From the NCBI GenBank assembly GCA_022316685.1, contig JAKJHU010000056.1, positions 1,479,872-1,543,871 of the forward strand: a stretch of 64,000 nt of DNA, given 5' to 3'. How positions within the stretch are numbered: the stretch's first letter is position 1; every line of letters starts with the position of its first letter. Origin of the DNA: Progne subis subis. Taxonomy: Eukaryota; Chordata; Aves; Passeriformes; Hirundinidae. The translations under genes and the position numbers were made by a program. The notes under the pieces are model-generated. The model searched no databases and was not told where the DNA came from. It was given only the letters and a program-made list of their open reading frames with translations. Shown piece after piece: positions 1 through 14,721 of this stretch.

Positions 1-2357
1 GGGGTCATTCTTTTGGGAAAGCAAACAAACAAGCATACAAAAAACGTCACTTGGACAGGCACTTGGAGGAAACCAGGAGGGAGTTCAGGTCTGTGTGGCC
101 CCAGATCTTGGTAACCACAGTCCCAGGACATGGAATGCCAGTGCTCTCCTGCAGAACAGCACGGCAGTGACATTTGGAGTTTAAATAAAATTATGGCAGC
201 CTTCCTGAAAGCAAAGCCTGCTTCAAAACACTCAGAGGAGACCACCCAGAGAAGACATGCCTGGAGTTCCCCACGAGCAAATCTCTTACATCCTAAGCTA
301 TCCCTCATCTAAGTTGCCCAAGGCAGGACAAGATCCATTCATAGGTTGTGCCCTTCCCTGCTGCGGGGAGCCGGTTTTATTGTAAAGGCAGTCAGCAGTT
401 AGGAGCAGTTACATAGAATTATTTATCCACATAGGGATCTTTTCATGAACAGAATAGTAAATCTTTTCATTCAACAATTTTAAGACAAAAGCTATTTGTT
501 AATGTGACATTTTTCAGCTGTATCAGTGCAAACATCCATCCATTTAGTTTTTCACACACAGAAAACTTCTTTCTTGCTGTTTGCAAGAAAAAAAAAAGAG
601 AGGGAGGGTGAATGAAAACTGAACGTATTTTGGTTGTTGTTGTTGTTGCTGTTGTTGTTTGGGTTATGTTTTGCCAGAAAATATAAAAAAGGTCAAAATA
701 AGACGATGCTGTGAGTCTTTAATTTAGGGGAAAGATCATTTTTTAACCATCTAAAATCTCTTGATTCAATAAGTGTTGCCCAGATCCAGTGTCATGCTTT
801 GCTAATCAGATTTCAGGAGGCATTCAGCACAGTAAATCATGCTGCCATGTCTTATCAGCCAAACTAAACATTGTGGTCCCACCATGAGGAATATCACAAC
901 TGGAACACTCTCCACAGCTGCCTCTTGTAGGGCCCTGAGCAAGAAAATGTGCAGAAAAGAGGAGCAAAAAGAGACCAGGAAAGGGATTGCAAAGGTCAGT
1001 AGCATTCATTGGGATTCTTCAGAGCTGAGATCCACCCACCTTTATCTTCCTTTCCTCACCTTCTCTGCAGTGACTGTCCAATGGGAGGGATGCCATCCTC
1101 TCTGCTTGTCATGTTTGCTCTGAATTTGTGCTGTGGAGTTACAATTTCTGATCACTGTCTATTTTTTTCCCACCTGTGCTTGTCTACGCTTTCAACAGGA
1201 TTCTCTCCCCTCCACCAGCAGATGTGAGAGTGGATTGCAACGCGATTCAGCTGGAAAAAACTCCCAGGAAATGAAACAAACAATTGATTAAATTCTTTTC
1301 TGCACAAAAATCCAAATTCTGCCTTGGATCTCTAGAGCTGGAATACCACCCAGGGGATTATGTGCGGTTATCTCCAACCTCCGGGTATTCATCTTTGCTC
1401 CTAGTGTGTTTCTCTGATCATCAGTGGGTTGTAGCAGAAGATAAATTTCTTTCAGTTTGATGCTATTCCTGGGGCTTCTGTGGCGTTCCCACACAAAGCT
1501 TTAATTGTCATAAACACCTTGAAATTTGCTGCGCATAAAGAAGTGAACTGATTTGATAAACAACACTCATCGCACCAAAGTAAGCACAGACTTGATTTCT
1601 ATCATGCAAAATCAGATGTGGTGTCAGAGTCAGAATAGCAAACAGGAGGTTTCATGGGAAAGGCTGCTTGTTTGCAGCAGGTAGGATGCCTTTGAATATT
1701 TCGGGTGTGACTCATTCGGCAAGAGGAGACACCCAAATTGCCCATCTGAGCAAGTCTCCCCAGTCTCCCTTTGCAGTCACTGGAGATGTCATCAGGGAGA
1801 CTGGGGACTCCTCCACAAGCAGGCACCTAAACCTGGCTTGATGTCCTGTGCTCTCAAGCCTCACCATGTCAGGGTCCCTGTGGCTGGCACAGCTGCTGGG
1901 TTGCAACGCCTGATGAGGTGAATGTTTTATTTTCCATGTTGGAGCAAATTCTAGTGTTTTGGAGCGCTGCAGGGCATGTTAACAGCAGAAACGATAAACC
2001 CAGACCTTGTGCCTCTGCAGGAATAAACCTCTTGGTTCTGTGTCAGGCTTAACCCCACCCAGGTCTGTGTTCAGTGTGAACTTTCTCATTTCATGCAATG
2101 CATTCGGTAGCACCTGGTGGTTTTTCACGTTCCTGTCACTCAAGAGCTTGCACCCTCAGCCTGCTCAGGCTGCATGCAAGGCCTTGACTCTGCAAGGAAG
2201 ATTTGGCCAAAGTCTTACTGTCCTTGGTCAAATCTTGAGTTGGCAGCTCAAGATTTGGGGTAAGATATTCCCCTCCCTGGTCCTGGTGTCCATCTGAGTG
2301 GGGATCACACCTCGGGCACTGGGGGAAGGACAGACCTCCTAAAACACAGACTCCTGA

Positions 2358-2640
2358 AGCCATACAATGGTTTAGGTTGGAAAAGACCTTTAAAATTGTC
2401 AAGTCCACCAGTGTCAAGTCCACCACTAAACTCTGTCCCTCAGCATCACAGCCACACATCTTCAGGGACGATTACTCCACCACTGCCCTGGGCAGCCTCT
2501 TATGATACCTGACAACACTTACAGTGAAGAACTTTTCCCTGTATCCAATCTAAACCTCCCCTGGAGCAACTTGAGGCCATTTCCTTCTATTAGACAACCA
2601 TGGCCATGGGGAAGGTGAAGACATGGAGCTAAGGCCAGAT
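2358..2640 (-). mobile_element. CR1 LINE fragment
   Basis: Reverse-complement CR1 3' region: caatggtttaggttggaaaagacc, then ctgggcagcctcttatgatacc and gaagaacttttccctgtatcc. It is 5'-truncated, as most CR1 copies are, and diverged. Confidence 0.85.
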
Positions 2641-4090
2641 GGATCTCCACCAAAGGATTAATTCCTCTGCTCTCCAAGATTCAAAGGGAGTAACCTCCTG
2701 TCTTACCAGCATGAAAACATCTCTTTTTGACCAAGGCAGTCCTGTGAACTTCTTGGAGTTCAGGAATTGCAAGGAGGAGCAGATCTGGTTTAGCTGAAAG
2801 ATAAATCACTGTTCCCAGCTGACCCCTGGAACTGTCAATACCCTGACCACACCTGGGCATTTCCAACAAAATGTCCAGTTTTCACACATGCACTGCTTTG
2901 AAATCCACCAAAATGCAAAATCCACTGCAATTTCTACCTCCTGCTCTTCTCGTGTGGTGGTAATCTGTCTTTGAGCTGCACAAAGTCCTCAGGTGGGGCA
3001 TGTGTTTTCTCCTGCCAAGGCAGAGTCAGCCTGTCTTATCCCTGTGTCCTGCATCCCCTAGCACAATGTGGTGTCACCACAAATGAGCCTGACATTCATG
3101 GAGCACAGGACTTTGTAAAATCCAGTCTTTACCCAGCCTTGTATTCTGAACAGATTAGGGGTTATTTTGCTGGATTTTTTTTTTTTTTTTTTTTTTAAAC
3201 AAAAGAAACCCTAACCCATTGAAAAATGTTAGAGGGAAATTGCAAATGTTATGCTTGTCTGAACAGGAGTCACTCTGGGGAACACACTACAGACATACTG
3301 ATTTCTGAGAGATTTCCCCCCCTACCTTCCCCCCATCCTGTGTGTAACTCAAATGAGGAATGTTCTGGTTTAGCTTTTTCCCATCTTCTAACGCACACAC
3401 ACTGCTTATCAGAGATGCACTAGTTAAGGTGGAGGAAATTAAGGTGACCTCTACTAGTTCAGGTCTTTATGCAATTTGAGATGGTCATTAGTCACATATC
3501 TTGGCATGCAGTGAATTAAGGGCTCTGACTTACAGAGTATCTCAGACCTTTTGTTTTGTATTTTGCTCTCCTTTGTGTGGCTGAACACCCAAGAAGGTTG
3601 TTTCATTCATCTGAGTCTTAAAACTGCTTGCTTTATATAATTTAAAACAATAATATACAATTTAAAAATCTGTATGTCTTCTCTGGCTCTTTCAGCTAAT
3701 TACGTGTGAAAAGCCCTTCCAGACTTGGTGGGAAAAAACGTTTCTCAGCTATTAATCAAGCCATTGATTTAGGAATTTTGCTCAGGGAAAGAACTTAGCC
3801 CTCATGCAGGGAAAGGACCATAAATCTGCAAAAGGAAGAACTTCTGGGGCTCTGTTACTCATCCTCTTCCTGCCTGTGTGAATAGAGTGACTTTTGCAGA
3901 CCAGATGCAGCAGTCAGCCCCACAAGAGTGGCAGGGAAATCCTTGCTTCCCTCTTGGCATGAAGGAGACAAAATTTGAACATGTTTGGCTGCAGCCAAGG
4001 AGGAGAAGGTGGAAAAAGAGGTAAAAAATCTCCCCATGGCTCTGTAGTTGTGCTGACACACAGGAAATGGACAACAGAAAATGCTGCTGT

Positions 4091-4300
4091 TCATAGAATA
4101 TCCTGGGCTGGAAGAGACCCACAAGGATCACCGAGTCCAACTCCTGGCCCGGCACACGGCACCCCCAAGAGTCACCATGTGCCTGGGAGCATTTTCCAAA
4201 CAATTCTTGAGATCTGTCAGGCTTGGTGCTGTGACCACTGCCCTGGGGAACCTCCTGCAGTGCCCAGCCACCTTCTGGGTGAAGAACCTTTCCCTCATAA
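4091..4300 (-). mobile_element. CR1 LINE fragment
   Basis: tcatagaatatcctgggctggaagagacccacaaggatcaccgagtccaactcctggcc is a characteristic CR1 3' end in reverse complement. The body continues to cttctgggtgaagaacc. Confidence 0.88.
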
Positions 4301-5408
4301 AGTGGTGGGACACTTGTACCACACACGGGTCTAAACACTGCACAATGAGATACCACCGCACTTCCCTTTGCAGCACACCTGGACCCACACCACCTTCCTC
4401 ATCCCAAGGCTTCACAGACCACTTCCTGCTCCTCCACCCCCTCACCCCACCCTGCCAGTGCTTTCACCAAGGCTGAGGTGCCTCTGGGGACAAAAAACCC
4501 AGCAGAAAAGCTCGGTAACTGCAAAAAGGAGCAGCCAGGAGTTGTGGGGAATTTGTGCCTTTACGGCTAAAAAGGGCTGTGCACAGCTGATTTGGGTGAG
4601 TTATCTCACTGTTAAACAAATCTTCCTGTTTGGGAAAACATTGCTCAAGAGCAAAAGGGCCAGTAATTGCTTTTAGAAGCTGATGTTTTTTTGTGTGGGC
4701 TTACACACTTTTTGCCTCTGTCCTAAGAAGCACAACTCCCACTGGCTTACTAGAAATATTAGGAACTAGTGACTCAATTTCTAAGAATAATTTTGGGTGT
4801 TTCTATTTATAGGTATCAGCCCTAAGCTCAAAAGCACTGGCAACACCCAATCATCTGTTTTTCCATCATGCTTTGATATCACACTGAAATAGCCTGGAAA
4901 TCAACACTTTCCACTGCTCCTTGTCTCTGGATATCTGCACTTTCCAATCCAGACAGCCCACAGCACTCAATTGCTCAGGAAGGGACATGAGCCATCAAGT
5001 ATTTTCAGGAAGTGCCTGGAAGCCCAGTTTAAAATAGAAATGGAGGTGCTAGTGGACAGATGCAAAGTTGTCCTTCTGTGGTGGATTAAAGACATTAAAG
5101 AGCATTTCTGAGGGGCAGCTGGTGGGCTGGAGGTGTCACTGGCGGAAAGGGTGTGGGTAAAGGATGTTCTTTTATGGGGCTGAGGATGGCGAGGCAGAGG
5201 ATGGAGGAGGAAAGGATGGAGGGACGAGGCAGGGCATGCAGAGGTAGAGGCTGGAAAGGCAGGGCATGGATAAGCAACCTTGAAATTATTTCTACTTGTG
5301 GCAACCAAAGTACCTTCAAGAACATCCCCAAAGATGAATAATTAGACCCACTCCAATCAACTCCAAACAGCACTTTTCAAACATAACCCACAATTTTTAG
5401 AGGACAGA

Positions 5409-5575
5409 CAGAATCACAGAATCATTAAAGCTGGAAAAGCTCTCTGAAGATCGAGTCCAACCCTTAACCCATCCCTGCCAAGGTCACCACTAAACCCTGT
5501 CCCTGAGTGCCACATCTACATATCCTTTAAATTTCTCCAGGGACTGGTGACTCCAGCACTGGCAGCGTCAACAGT
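5409..5575 (-). mobile_element. CR1 LINE fragment
   Basis: cagaatcacagaatcattaaagctggaaaagctctctgaagatcgagtccaaccc marks the CR1 3' end in reverse complement. It is short and truncated near 5575. Confidence 0.88.
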
Positions 5576-6077
5576 CACCACACACCAAAAAATTGGGCCA
5601 GAAAATCACTCTTGAGCATTTAGACCAAAGAAATCAGTGGTGCATATCTGTAACCAAATGATGAAAACAGACAGCTGGAGGATTCAAAAACTCTGCAGAA
5701 AGAAGAGAGATCTACTTGTTACAGGAATCTCCCAAGCCCTTTAGTGTCCTTTTTTTAGGACTATATCACACTCGTTGCTTTAGGGTGAAAAAACCTGCTT
5801 GCTTATCACGTAGAGGGGCGATCCCATTGGGGAGGTGTTGGGATGGATGCACGTCCCCCTGCACGGTGCTCAGCACGGCATCCCCACAGCCCCAGCCGTT
5901 CCCAGCTCACCGAGGCGAGCTTACAGCAGAAACCCTGATCGTTCTCTCGCTCTTCCTCCCAGCTGCCCTGGGCTGGGGTGAGAGGCAGGATGCCGGATGT
6001 CAGCTCGTGACTCATTCTCTGGGAAACTGAGCATGGTGTGGCTTTCTGAGGAAAGAACCCATGAGTAAGGGCTTTCT

Positions 6078-6108
<31 letters not shown>

Positions 6109-9100
6109 CCCCCGCACTATTTTTTTTAGTTTTCCTCAATTTTTTTTTAAATTTTTTTAAATTTTTTTTTTTTTTAATTATTATTTTTCAAGGGGAATTG
6201 GGCGACGCAGGTTACATCAGTTTGTCAGGGAAGAAGGGCACTGCAAGAGCCCCAGTGCTTCCCCTTTGCTCAGAAGCCACAGAGTTTAATGCTGTGGTTA
6301 GGGAGTGTTGCTTTCACAGGTAATAAAAGCTCATTTTGAGCAAAAAGAAATAATATGAAATAAAGGCCAGTTGTTTCTCAGAAGTTGTTGTCTCTCCTGA
6401 AAGAGTGGATTTGAACAATATTATTTTAATCAAGTGTTTGGCTGCTGCAGGATGTCGTAAGGAGGCTGGGATACACATGGATCAAAACAGGTTTGAACCA
6501 GCTCTGCAAAACCAATGATGTGTATTTCCTTATAGGGCTTCAATATTTATTTATTTTTAACCAGTTCTGCTTAATTGCTGGTTTAGATGGCAAAACCAGT
6601 CCATCTTCGATTTTTAGGAGAGATGAAACAAGCCTTCCAGTAACAGCACCTCCCTGCCACACCAGGTGCTGTGAACCTGTTGCTGTTAAGAATTATTAGT
6701 CACGTAGAGACTGCCAGTGGCCTAACATGCCTGGATGGGTTGTGCTTTTTGTGGGGAATCCTCTGCTCAACGCCCTCTCCGAGCATCCTCCTGCCATCAG
6801 GTGGCCAGCCTGACCCAGGGACTGCTCTCTGGCTGCTCCTGGGCACGGTGACACCAGTAGGCACTGTCCTACCCCTCTCACAAGCTCATTTTGGCTGTCA
6901 CAGGTGAGCCAACAGCCCCAAAATTGAGAGGAAAGTGGACTCCAAGAGGGGCTGTGCTCGGCGTTGTGGGGAAGACTGGTGGGACCTGGCATCTTCTGCC
7001 AGCAGGGAGGGTCTCAGAGGTGATGTGAGCCCACAGACCTGTCCACCACCAGTGAGCTGGGGCCCTGCCAAAGAGTTATCCCATTGACATTTCCCAGCAA
7101 CAGACCAGAAAGACAAGAAAAAGTCAACCAAGTTCTCTAATAGGTGCAGGAAGGCTGGTGTAATTATTCCACCCATTCACATTGCGCCCAAAGAAGGGGT
7201 TAAAAACAAAAGAGAAGGAGTCAGGGCTGGGGGGGGACATCCCTGTGACAGGACAGCTTCAATTAAAGGGCCTGGGGAGGGGGGATTGTGACAATATCCC
7301 CCCAAATAACCCCTCAGCTTTTGCAGGAGGGGTCACCCCCCTGCAGGGCTGGCACAAAGGTGGTTAAGGTTCGTGCAGGTGTTTCCCTGTAATAGGCACT
7401 GTCAGGTACCTTTGCAGCCTTGATGACCATCTGGTTACTATAAAGAATGGTTTATGGGATCCCATCCTGGCTGTTGATGACTATAACATAAGTATTGAGG
7501 GCCTGCAAGCTACAGCTTCGTAAAAATAACAGCTTAATAATGAGAACGACTTTCCCCTGCCAGAACAGGGCGAATTCAGGTGTATATTCCCCTTTCATTA
7601 GGATTGTAAAATGAGACAAAAGAGACCCAGTCATCTAGGAGGGGGAAAAGACCCACAATCCCACAAATTTCTTAGAGCTTAAGCAAGGTGCAAGTGCATC
7701 TCGCAGCTGTCTGCAGGGCAGGACTGAATCCCAGCCTCTAACCTGGACAAAGGGAAACTGAGGCACGGAGCTGTGAAGCAGCTGGAACAGCATCATCCAG
7801 GCAACCAGTGATCAGCACAGGAACCTCAGCTCTCACCTGCTCCTGCACCCCTGTAATTAAAGACATCAGCACAGCTACCCAAGGGTTGTCACCTTTTATC
7901 ACAGCTCCATCTTGATCCTTCAAAATCTTTTTTTTTGTATTTCCAAAAAGCACTAACTCTCTTCAGTTCCAGTTTTTCAGTGGGTTATAGAATATCAGGG
8001 AAGTTTGTAAATACATGGCTTTCTCCTTTCAAGTAATTCTTGCTATATCTGGCCCAAAATTGTTTTATTTTCTCACAAAGGTATGGAGAACCTTCTGCTA
8101 TGAATTTCTTCAGGACACTGAAATCTTGGATGTGTAAAATCAATGTTTTGGAAGTTTTCCTCAGGCATTCCTCTCAAAAATATTTTCTGAATTTGCTCTT
8201 GCAATAAAATACCCCAAAACCAAACCAGAACAGAAAACAAACCAAAACAAGACAAACAAGGAAAGCTCCAGAAGTTTTTAATGCAAGTATTTTGAAGGAA
8301 AGATTGAAATTCAGGTATCTGGATATTTACAGGCAACAGAGACAGCAATTTCACCTGAGAACAGGGGTCTAGAAGCTTCTTTTAGAGGAACCTCTTTCTA
8401 CAGAGTGGTGGGCTGGACAGAAAGCCCAAGACTGATCCTTGGGATCAGCTGGAACTGCAGCCTGCCACGGAGCAGGGACATCCAAGCACCTGGATCCCCC
8501 CTAATCATTCTTCTGCAAATCAGTCATCAAAAAGTGGAGACACCACGAAAACGACACCTGACCAGGAGCCAGGTTGGGCTGGGGACTCCAGCCTGATCCT
8601 CACAGCACTCACACCCTGCTTGGATAGAGCAGAGAATAAATAGCCCCTTGCATGGGAGTTTGGTGGTCCCAGAGGCGGGGAGGACATCACTCCCATCCTT
8701 TCCCTGCCAGAGAAAACTCCCTCTTTTTTTCCTTTTTAGAGCCAAGCCAACTCCTGATGTCCTGAGATGGGCTAGGGCAGCTCTGGAGTGGACCAGGGCA
8801 CTGGAGACCATTGGCTGCACGTCTGGGAGGAGGCAGGGGTGGGATTATCTTTCTTGTGCCTCGGGTTTGACCTCTTTGCCAGCAGATTGTTCTGATTTTC
8901 CACATGGAGGGATCTAGGGACCCTCTCGAAAGTTCAAATTCCCGGCATCTTCCCTGCCGGCAGCAGCAGAGCTCTGGGCTCCTGCAAAGCCCTCACGGGG
9001 AGCTGGGTTGCACAGCAGCATCGCTGCTTCGTGCACAAATTTGGACATTTTATAATTTTTTTTACGCTGGCCCATGCCGGTCGGAAATTTCCGTGGAAGA

Positions 9101-12100
9101 AAGGGAATTCGGGTTTGCATTTTTGCTGTTGTTGTTTTTTACCACCTCGCCAAAAGACCCGCGGGAAATTGCTGAGATGATTTCAAGCCGAAGCAATCCA
9201 ATTTTTCTTCTTGCAACAGAATTTTCTTGCAAAATTTGCAAGCAGTTAGCAACCAAAAAAAGCTTAACAAGTGAAAAACAAGAAGCAGGGTTGTTTCTTT
9301 CAGATTTTTCCGCAGCTCAGAAAAGCAAAACATTCCCATCTTTAGTCAACCTGAGTTCATACTTTTTTTTTGGTTTGTTTTTTAAACATGCTTGAGTCAG
9401 CCAGCAAACCTGAAAGATCACCTCTTTGCACAGCTTCATCTGGAGACCTCCTTGACTTCCCCTGTGCTGGTGCAAAACCCTGGGCTTGGCTCAGCCAGTG
9501 TTGTCCATCCGTGCAGCACAGCACAAAGATATAAAACACGTGGGAATATCAAGCACTGTCTTTCTGCCCTTTCCAGCTCTAAGGAAGCACTGGGGCATCT
9601 AAAACCAGAATTTCCCAGCCCGTGGCTGGAGCACAGAGTGTCTACAACCACATATCTTACTAACAGGTCTGACCCAGCGCAGGAGCGCTCTGTGGCGTGC
9701 ACGTTATTGCTCCATCTGCCCTGGCTGCAAACGTTTATTATTCTCTGTGACACACGTTGTAAAACTGCACGGAGGGAACCGCGTCTAGTTAGTAATTTCC
9801 ATTCAGATGAGCTGAAGGAATTAATGAATTTGGAAGATCTCAGATCTTTGGAGATAGGGACAGGCGATGGCACGCTTGAAAATAATCACCCTCAACCGTG
9901 CACAAGCTTGAAACCACCCTGCTAATCACAGGCAGCCGGAGTGCTTATCGGGGCAGAGGGAGAGCTCAAGCACCATTCAAACTCTCTAATAATGGTAAAT
10001 GATTCCGCAAACGCACGTGTTCAGGGCTCGGACTGCTTCCAAAGCTAAGTGCTTATGAAAACTTGAAGTGCTCCGCTGGTTTTAAATCACTGTGCAGGGC
10101 TGACTGATTTAAACTACCAGAGCACTTCTCTTTTCCTTGCATTTTCTTTTCTCCCCCGCACCGTCCCCTTTCCCCCCAACCATTTTTTTTCTTTCCTTTT
10201 TGTTATTTTTTTATGAACGCTTCGATTTGGAAGCAAGTCAAACACTTCAGTTTAGCAGTTCGAGACCATATTGAACCGATTTAGAAATATGTCAAAAAAA
10301 AAAAAAAAAAAAAGAAACAGTAAATTGTGGTTTAAAACCCTCATGTTTCAGAGCATTTAAGAAGCAGAGGCTGCAGCTAGAGCAGGGATGTATTAACAGG
10401 GGCTGGCAGACAGCGCTGGTTGGAGGCATGGACGCTTATCTCTTTGATCAAATACCTACTGCAGGACACATCTGCCCCCCCTGCCCTGCACCTTTGATGT
10501 GCTGACTTTTCCCTCTGATCCTCAGTGGCCTCTTGCTACAACAGGAAAAATTCCTCCAGGAGGTGCAGCGTTAAAAAGGGCACAAAATTTCAGTGCTGTG
10601 CATGGGAATGGGAAAGGATGAATCCCTCATACGGGGTTTTTAAACGAGCAGTGTTGGGGTCTCGGCAGCCTCCAACACTGACAGCATCACAACCCAAAAG
10701 TGAAACTTTCTGGTGGATTCATAACTCTCAAAAGACAGAATAAAACCGAAGCAGACAGCATAAATAATGGAAAAGTGAATTAGACTTTAAAAATTCTGTC
10801 CTGTTTAATAATTCAGAATGATTATAACATGCTGAAAGGAACTTTTTTTTTTCTTTTTTTTTTTAATTACTTCTAGCCTGGCAATCTCCCATTAGTGCAC
10901 ACACCTCTCCATCAGAAATCATCAGCTAACAAGAGCTGCATTAGTGCCAAGTGGCAAAGTACATCCCTTTGGATGTTTGTTCACACCAAGGACATGCCCT
11001 GCACAGCCTTCCCACACCTACAGACATGTTCGGGGTGGAGGAGATGCCAAGGCCCCCAGGACCACAGCCCTGGCCTGGCTGCATAAAACATTCAAAATAA
11101 AACTCCCTGGGAGCCAGTAAATCGAAGCTGCTTGTCACCCTGGCTGGGACACGGGCGCACGGTCGCAGGCACGAGCTGAGGTTTCCCTCTCATGTCATGT
11201 GGCGAGGTTGAGGGACAGATGCAGCCACAGCCAGCGGGGGAATTGAGGACATTGGGAGCGCACCAGGCTGAGTGCTGAAGGCAATATCAGCAGAGCCTGA
11301 GCGATGAGTCCTCTGTCCCTAAAATGATGGCAGTCCTCGGTTAGTGACTCATCCCAAGACTCATCCTCCCTTAGGATGCTGTAGGTAGAGAGAGGTGTTG
11401 GCTGCTGCTGGCGTTGACTTGTCAGTGGAGGCTGAAACACAGGCAGACCATCAGCATTCCCATCACCCAGAGCCACGTTTTCCTCCTACCAGAGCAAGGA
11501 GCTCCGGTGGTGAGAGCAGGGAAGCATTGTCCGGGTGATGCTTTCCACAAGACCAAATGGCATGTGGGTGAGGAGCAAAGCTCTGGAGATGTCAGAAAGG
11601 AGGAGAGCAGATGGCAGGAGACAAGAGGTAGGTGCTGGGATTGATAGCTAGGAGCTCTAGGGGCTGAGTCCAGCTGAGTCACAAGCACTGGCACGGCTGG
11701 AGGCAATGGGACAGCGCAGTAGCCGAGGAGTGCACGCCTGAGGAGCAGGAGAAAATGCACAAAGGACTCTTTTGTACTGGGTGGTGAGCGTGGCTCCGCT
11801 TGCACGACTCAAACCTGTGGTCACAGGAGCCAGGCTGTGCTCTGAGGCTGCAGCAGACTCATTTAGCATTTTGAGGGCCCTAATTTACAAGCAAATATAA
11901 ACACTGGCCACCCACAGAATATACCCAGCTCCCGTGGCAAAGCTGGTGGGTGGGGAAGCACGGCCACCCCTCGGCCACTGCCTCCCCTGTGCCATCTGCC
12001 TTCTGTTGCCAAGCCCGTGGTGCCATCTGCCTCGGGGCTGCCATGGAGAAAGCAAATTATAATTTTTTGTAGAGTCGCCACGGCAGCTGGAGATGCCAAC

Positions 12101-13926
12101 CCAGCAGAAGTGAATAAATCACACCCAAATTCCATTGCCAGAACTCAAAGGGAATGTGTTTCTGCGTTAGCCGTGCTTCAGCCCTAATCCACCAGCAAGG
12201 ACAAGGCTTTCCAAAAGTTTAGGAGCTGCTGCTGTGTCACGCTTAGGCTTTGCCATGATGCCTCAGTGTGAGGGAAGCTCTCCTCTCTCAGAGGATGTGT
12301 GATGGGGCAGCCTGCTTCAATTCCTGCCTGGACTTGCTGGGGGACAGGAGGAAACACCCCTTCACCTGATCTCCCAGTTCCCACATCCATCAAGAGAACA
12401 CAGCCAGTCCCACTTCCTTTGAAAAATGCCTCAAGCAGGAAAAAATAGTGTGAGGACAAAGTACAAGAGAAACAGAGCTTTCTTTGGCTCTGCTGCGATG
12501 CCTGTGAGACAACGCAGCTGTGCAGGGGCACCGGGCAAATCATTCTCTTTGCAAAACCTCCCCTTTTTTTGTAGCAACCAATATTCATTAGCCACCTTCA
12601 GCCTAATCACAACTCACAGGCGTCCTTGCTGGTACTTTAGCGCAGTCCTGAGCCCAAAGTAAGCTCCTTTGCCTGCTGGGGGGTGCAGAGGCAATGCCAC
12701 GCTCCTGCACCGAGGCCAGCCCAGGCTGGCATCCCTGCACTCACCACCCCGTGCTGTGCTGACATAACCCTGCATCTTTTCATTTTGCTTCAGAGGTGAG
12801 CCTGCAGGGATCAGACCTTTCCTCCCCTGCCATTTTCAGGGCACCAAACACGTTCTGACAGACACTCAAGGGTCCTGTTTTCATTTAGGTCCGGAGGAAG
12901 CTGCGCTGCCCTCACACAAAAGAAGCACCAGGGCATGGATTAAACCCTCTCAAGAGACGGGGAGTTTTCCAAACTGCCTCATAAAGGGAGCAGCACGTTG
13001 TGAGGGAGAAAGCTCCTTTGTTTTGGATCGCAGCTGTAATCTCCACATCAAGCACGCTGGAATTCGTAAGTGGCCATTTAGCCATATTCTGACAGCAGAA
13101 CAAGGAACCTCGGGGCGGCAGCCAGGCCTATTTATAGAGAGGAGGTTTGAGGTAATATCCTCACCTTGGATGCACTGTCTTCACTTAAGAGCCCAGCTTA
13201 TGAGGGAAAGTGATGCCAGACAGGCAGCCAGCAAGGAAGGAAAGGAGTCACAGCTCACTCTGCCTGGCTTGCTCTGCAGCAGAGCAAATTACCTTTTACA
13301 GCGACAATAGAATTCTCTGAAAACTCAGTTTCTTCCCAGGTCTAACAAGAAAAGGAATGGCAGAAGATAAACAGCCGGAGAGATTCCCCAGGCCGAACCT
13401 GCGCCGGCTGATCAAGTTAATGTATCACTGTTGTCACAGCACAGGAGCGTTGGGAAATCATGAGCTGCCCAGGAGGTCAGAGATGTGCCCACAAAATGTG
13501 CTGACCTTTTTCTTGTTGACGTTACTGATGACACCCAAGAGCTTGGGAAAGCTCGTGGGACGCTCATGGAGTGTCATCATGAGTCGGGGCTGTCCCCCCA
13601 GGTTGCGTCAGATGTCGACGCTCCGAGCCCTCTGAGGCCAAGGTGTTTGGGGAAGCTCAAGCAGTGCCAGCTAAGGTGTCCCATACAGATGGGCTGGGAG
13701 AAGTCCAGCTGAAATCACAGGGCTGGTCTGGGACAGCTGAGAAATGGGGATTTTTCCAGAACAAACAGGAATCGGGAACCCGTGGAAAGCACGAGAAGGG
13801 GAGGGGGACACCAGGGTGGTGGTGGTGAGACACCTTTGGATAGCAGAGAACTTTGAAAGGCTGTACTCAGAATAACAGGGTGTAGATATTATAATTCAAG
13901 GGTAAACCGTGGCTGGAAACAAGGCA

Positions 13927-14328
13927 TGTGTCACCCTGGTTTTTCTGAGTTTTTTAAAGCCTTTTGATTGTTCATAAAATGGAGTCAGACTTTTTAGCTA
14001 CTGTACAATATTAGGAGCAGTTTTCACTTTTTCTCATACATGTAACATAAACAAATCCTTTGTTTTTCATTCTCTGTCCTTTGTTTGCATATTTCTGACC
14101 TGAAAACAATTGTAACTGATGGTTGGTCTGGCCGTTCGGCTGGGAGGTGATAACTCCAGAAGCCAATCTTCAGCCAGACCCACAAATGTATAAAAAGTAA
14201 GAAATAAACAGGCAGGGGCTCTCCGCCTTGTTCTCGGGCTTGGCTCAGCCTTGAGCTCTCTCGAAGGAGCTCTCTGCCCTGCGAAAATCTCTTGTCTCCG
14301 TGTGATTGCATTGCGTATCCCAGTCACA
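13927..14328 (+). mobile_element. Solo LTR, plus orientation
   Basis: The 402-bp element starts TGTGTCACCCTGG and ends CAGTCACA, flanked by GGCA (13923-13926 and 14329-14332). TATAAAAAG (14189-14197) and AATAAA (14203-14208) lie in the expected U3/R region. A 4-bp duplication suggests an ERV1/gammaretrovirus-like source. No internal gag or pol is adjacent. Confidence 0.75.
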
Positions 14329-14480
14329 GGCACGGCGGGATGAGACTCAGCTCATAGACAAAAAAAAAAAAAAAATCTAAATGTAGCCACTTCATTTAAA
14401 TTTATTGCTGCACTCCCTGCAGGTCAGCTAGAGGTGCAGCCTGAGAGGGATCCCACTGGCCCCAGGTGAGTGGTTATGTA

Positions 14481-14721
14481 TGTTGCAGGTAGGTTGTACA
14501 GATGAGGTCTTTATTCAACATTGGCCAGCCCAGTGCTGATTTTTCCAAAGAAAGGATGGTCTTTTATGCTGGCTCTTGAAACCATGCCAATGCACCTTGA
14601 ACCTTCGGGTCATACCTGTAATTAACCTGGTCTACTTCTGAAGCCCCTCCTCCACAGAAGTAGGATGCTTTCCCAATCAGGGAACAAGTATTTTATTGGT
14701 CAGGTAAGGAAAAGAGGAACA
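14481..14721 (-). mobile_element. Short solo LTR, minus orientation
   Basis: The 241-bp element has perfect TGTT...AACA ends and TGTA flanks (14477-14480 and 14722-14725). On the minus strand it reads a TATA-like CATAAAAGACC (near 14558-14568), then AATAAA (plus TTTATT at 14510-14515) about 50 bases later and 30 bases before the end, the standard LTR order. It shares no evident sequence with the LTR 150 bp to its left. Confidence 0.7.

Larger units (their letters stand above)
1..13926. other. Intergenic sequence, no gene supported
   Basis: Both strands were read; open frames are short, lack splice structure and match nothing I recognise. Contents are three CR1 fragments (listed), a T29 tract at 6080-6108 within a wider T-rich stretch to about 6180, a T-tract at 3176-3197, an A-tract near 10294-10312, and otherwise unique AT-moderate DNA. 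A stretch at about 9830-10120 has mixed composition that could be conserved non-coding sequence, which cannot be judged from one genome. Confidence 0.7.
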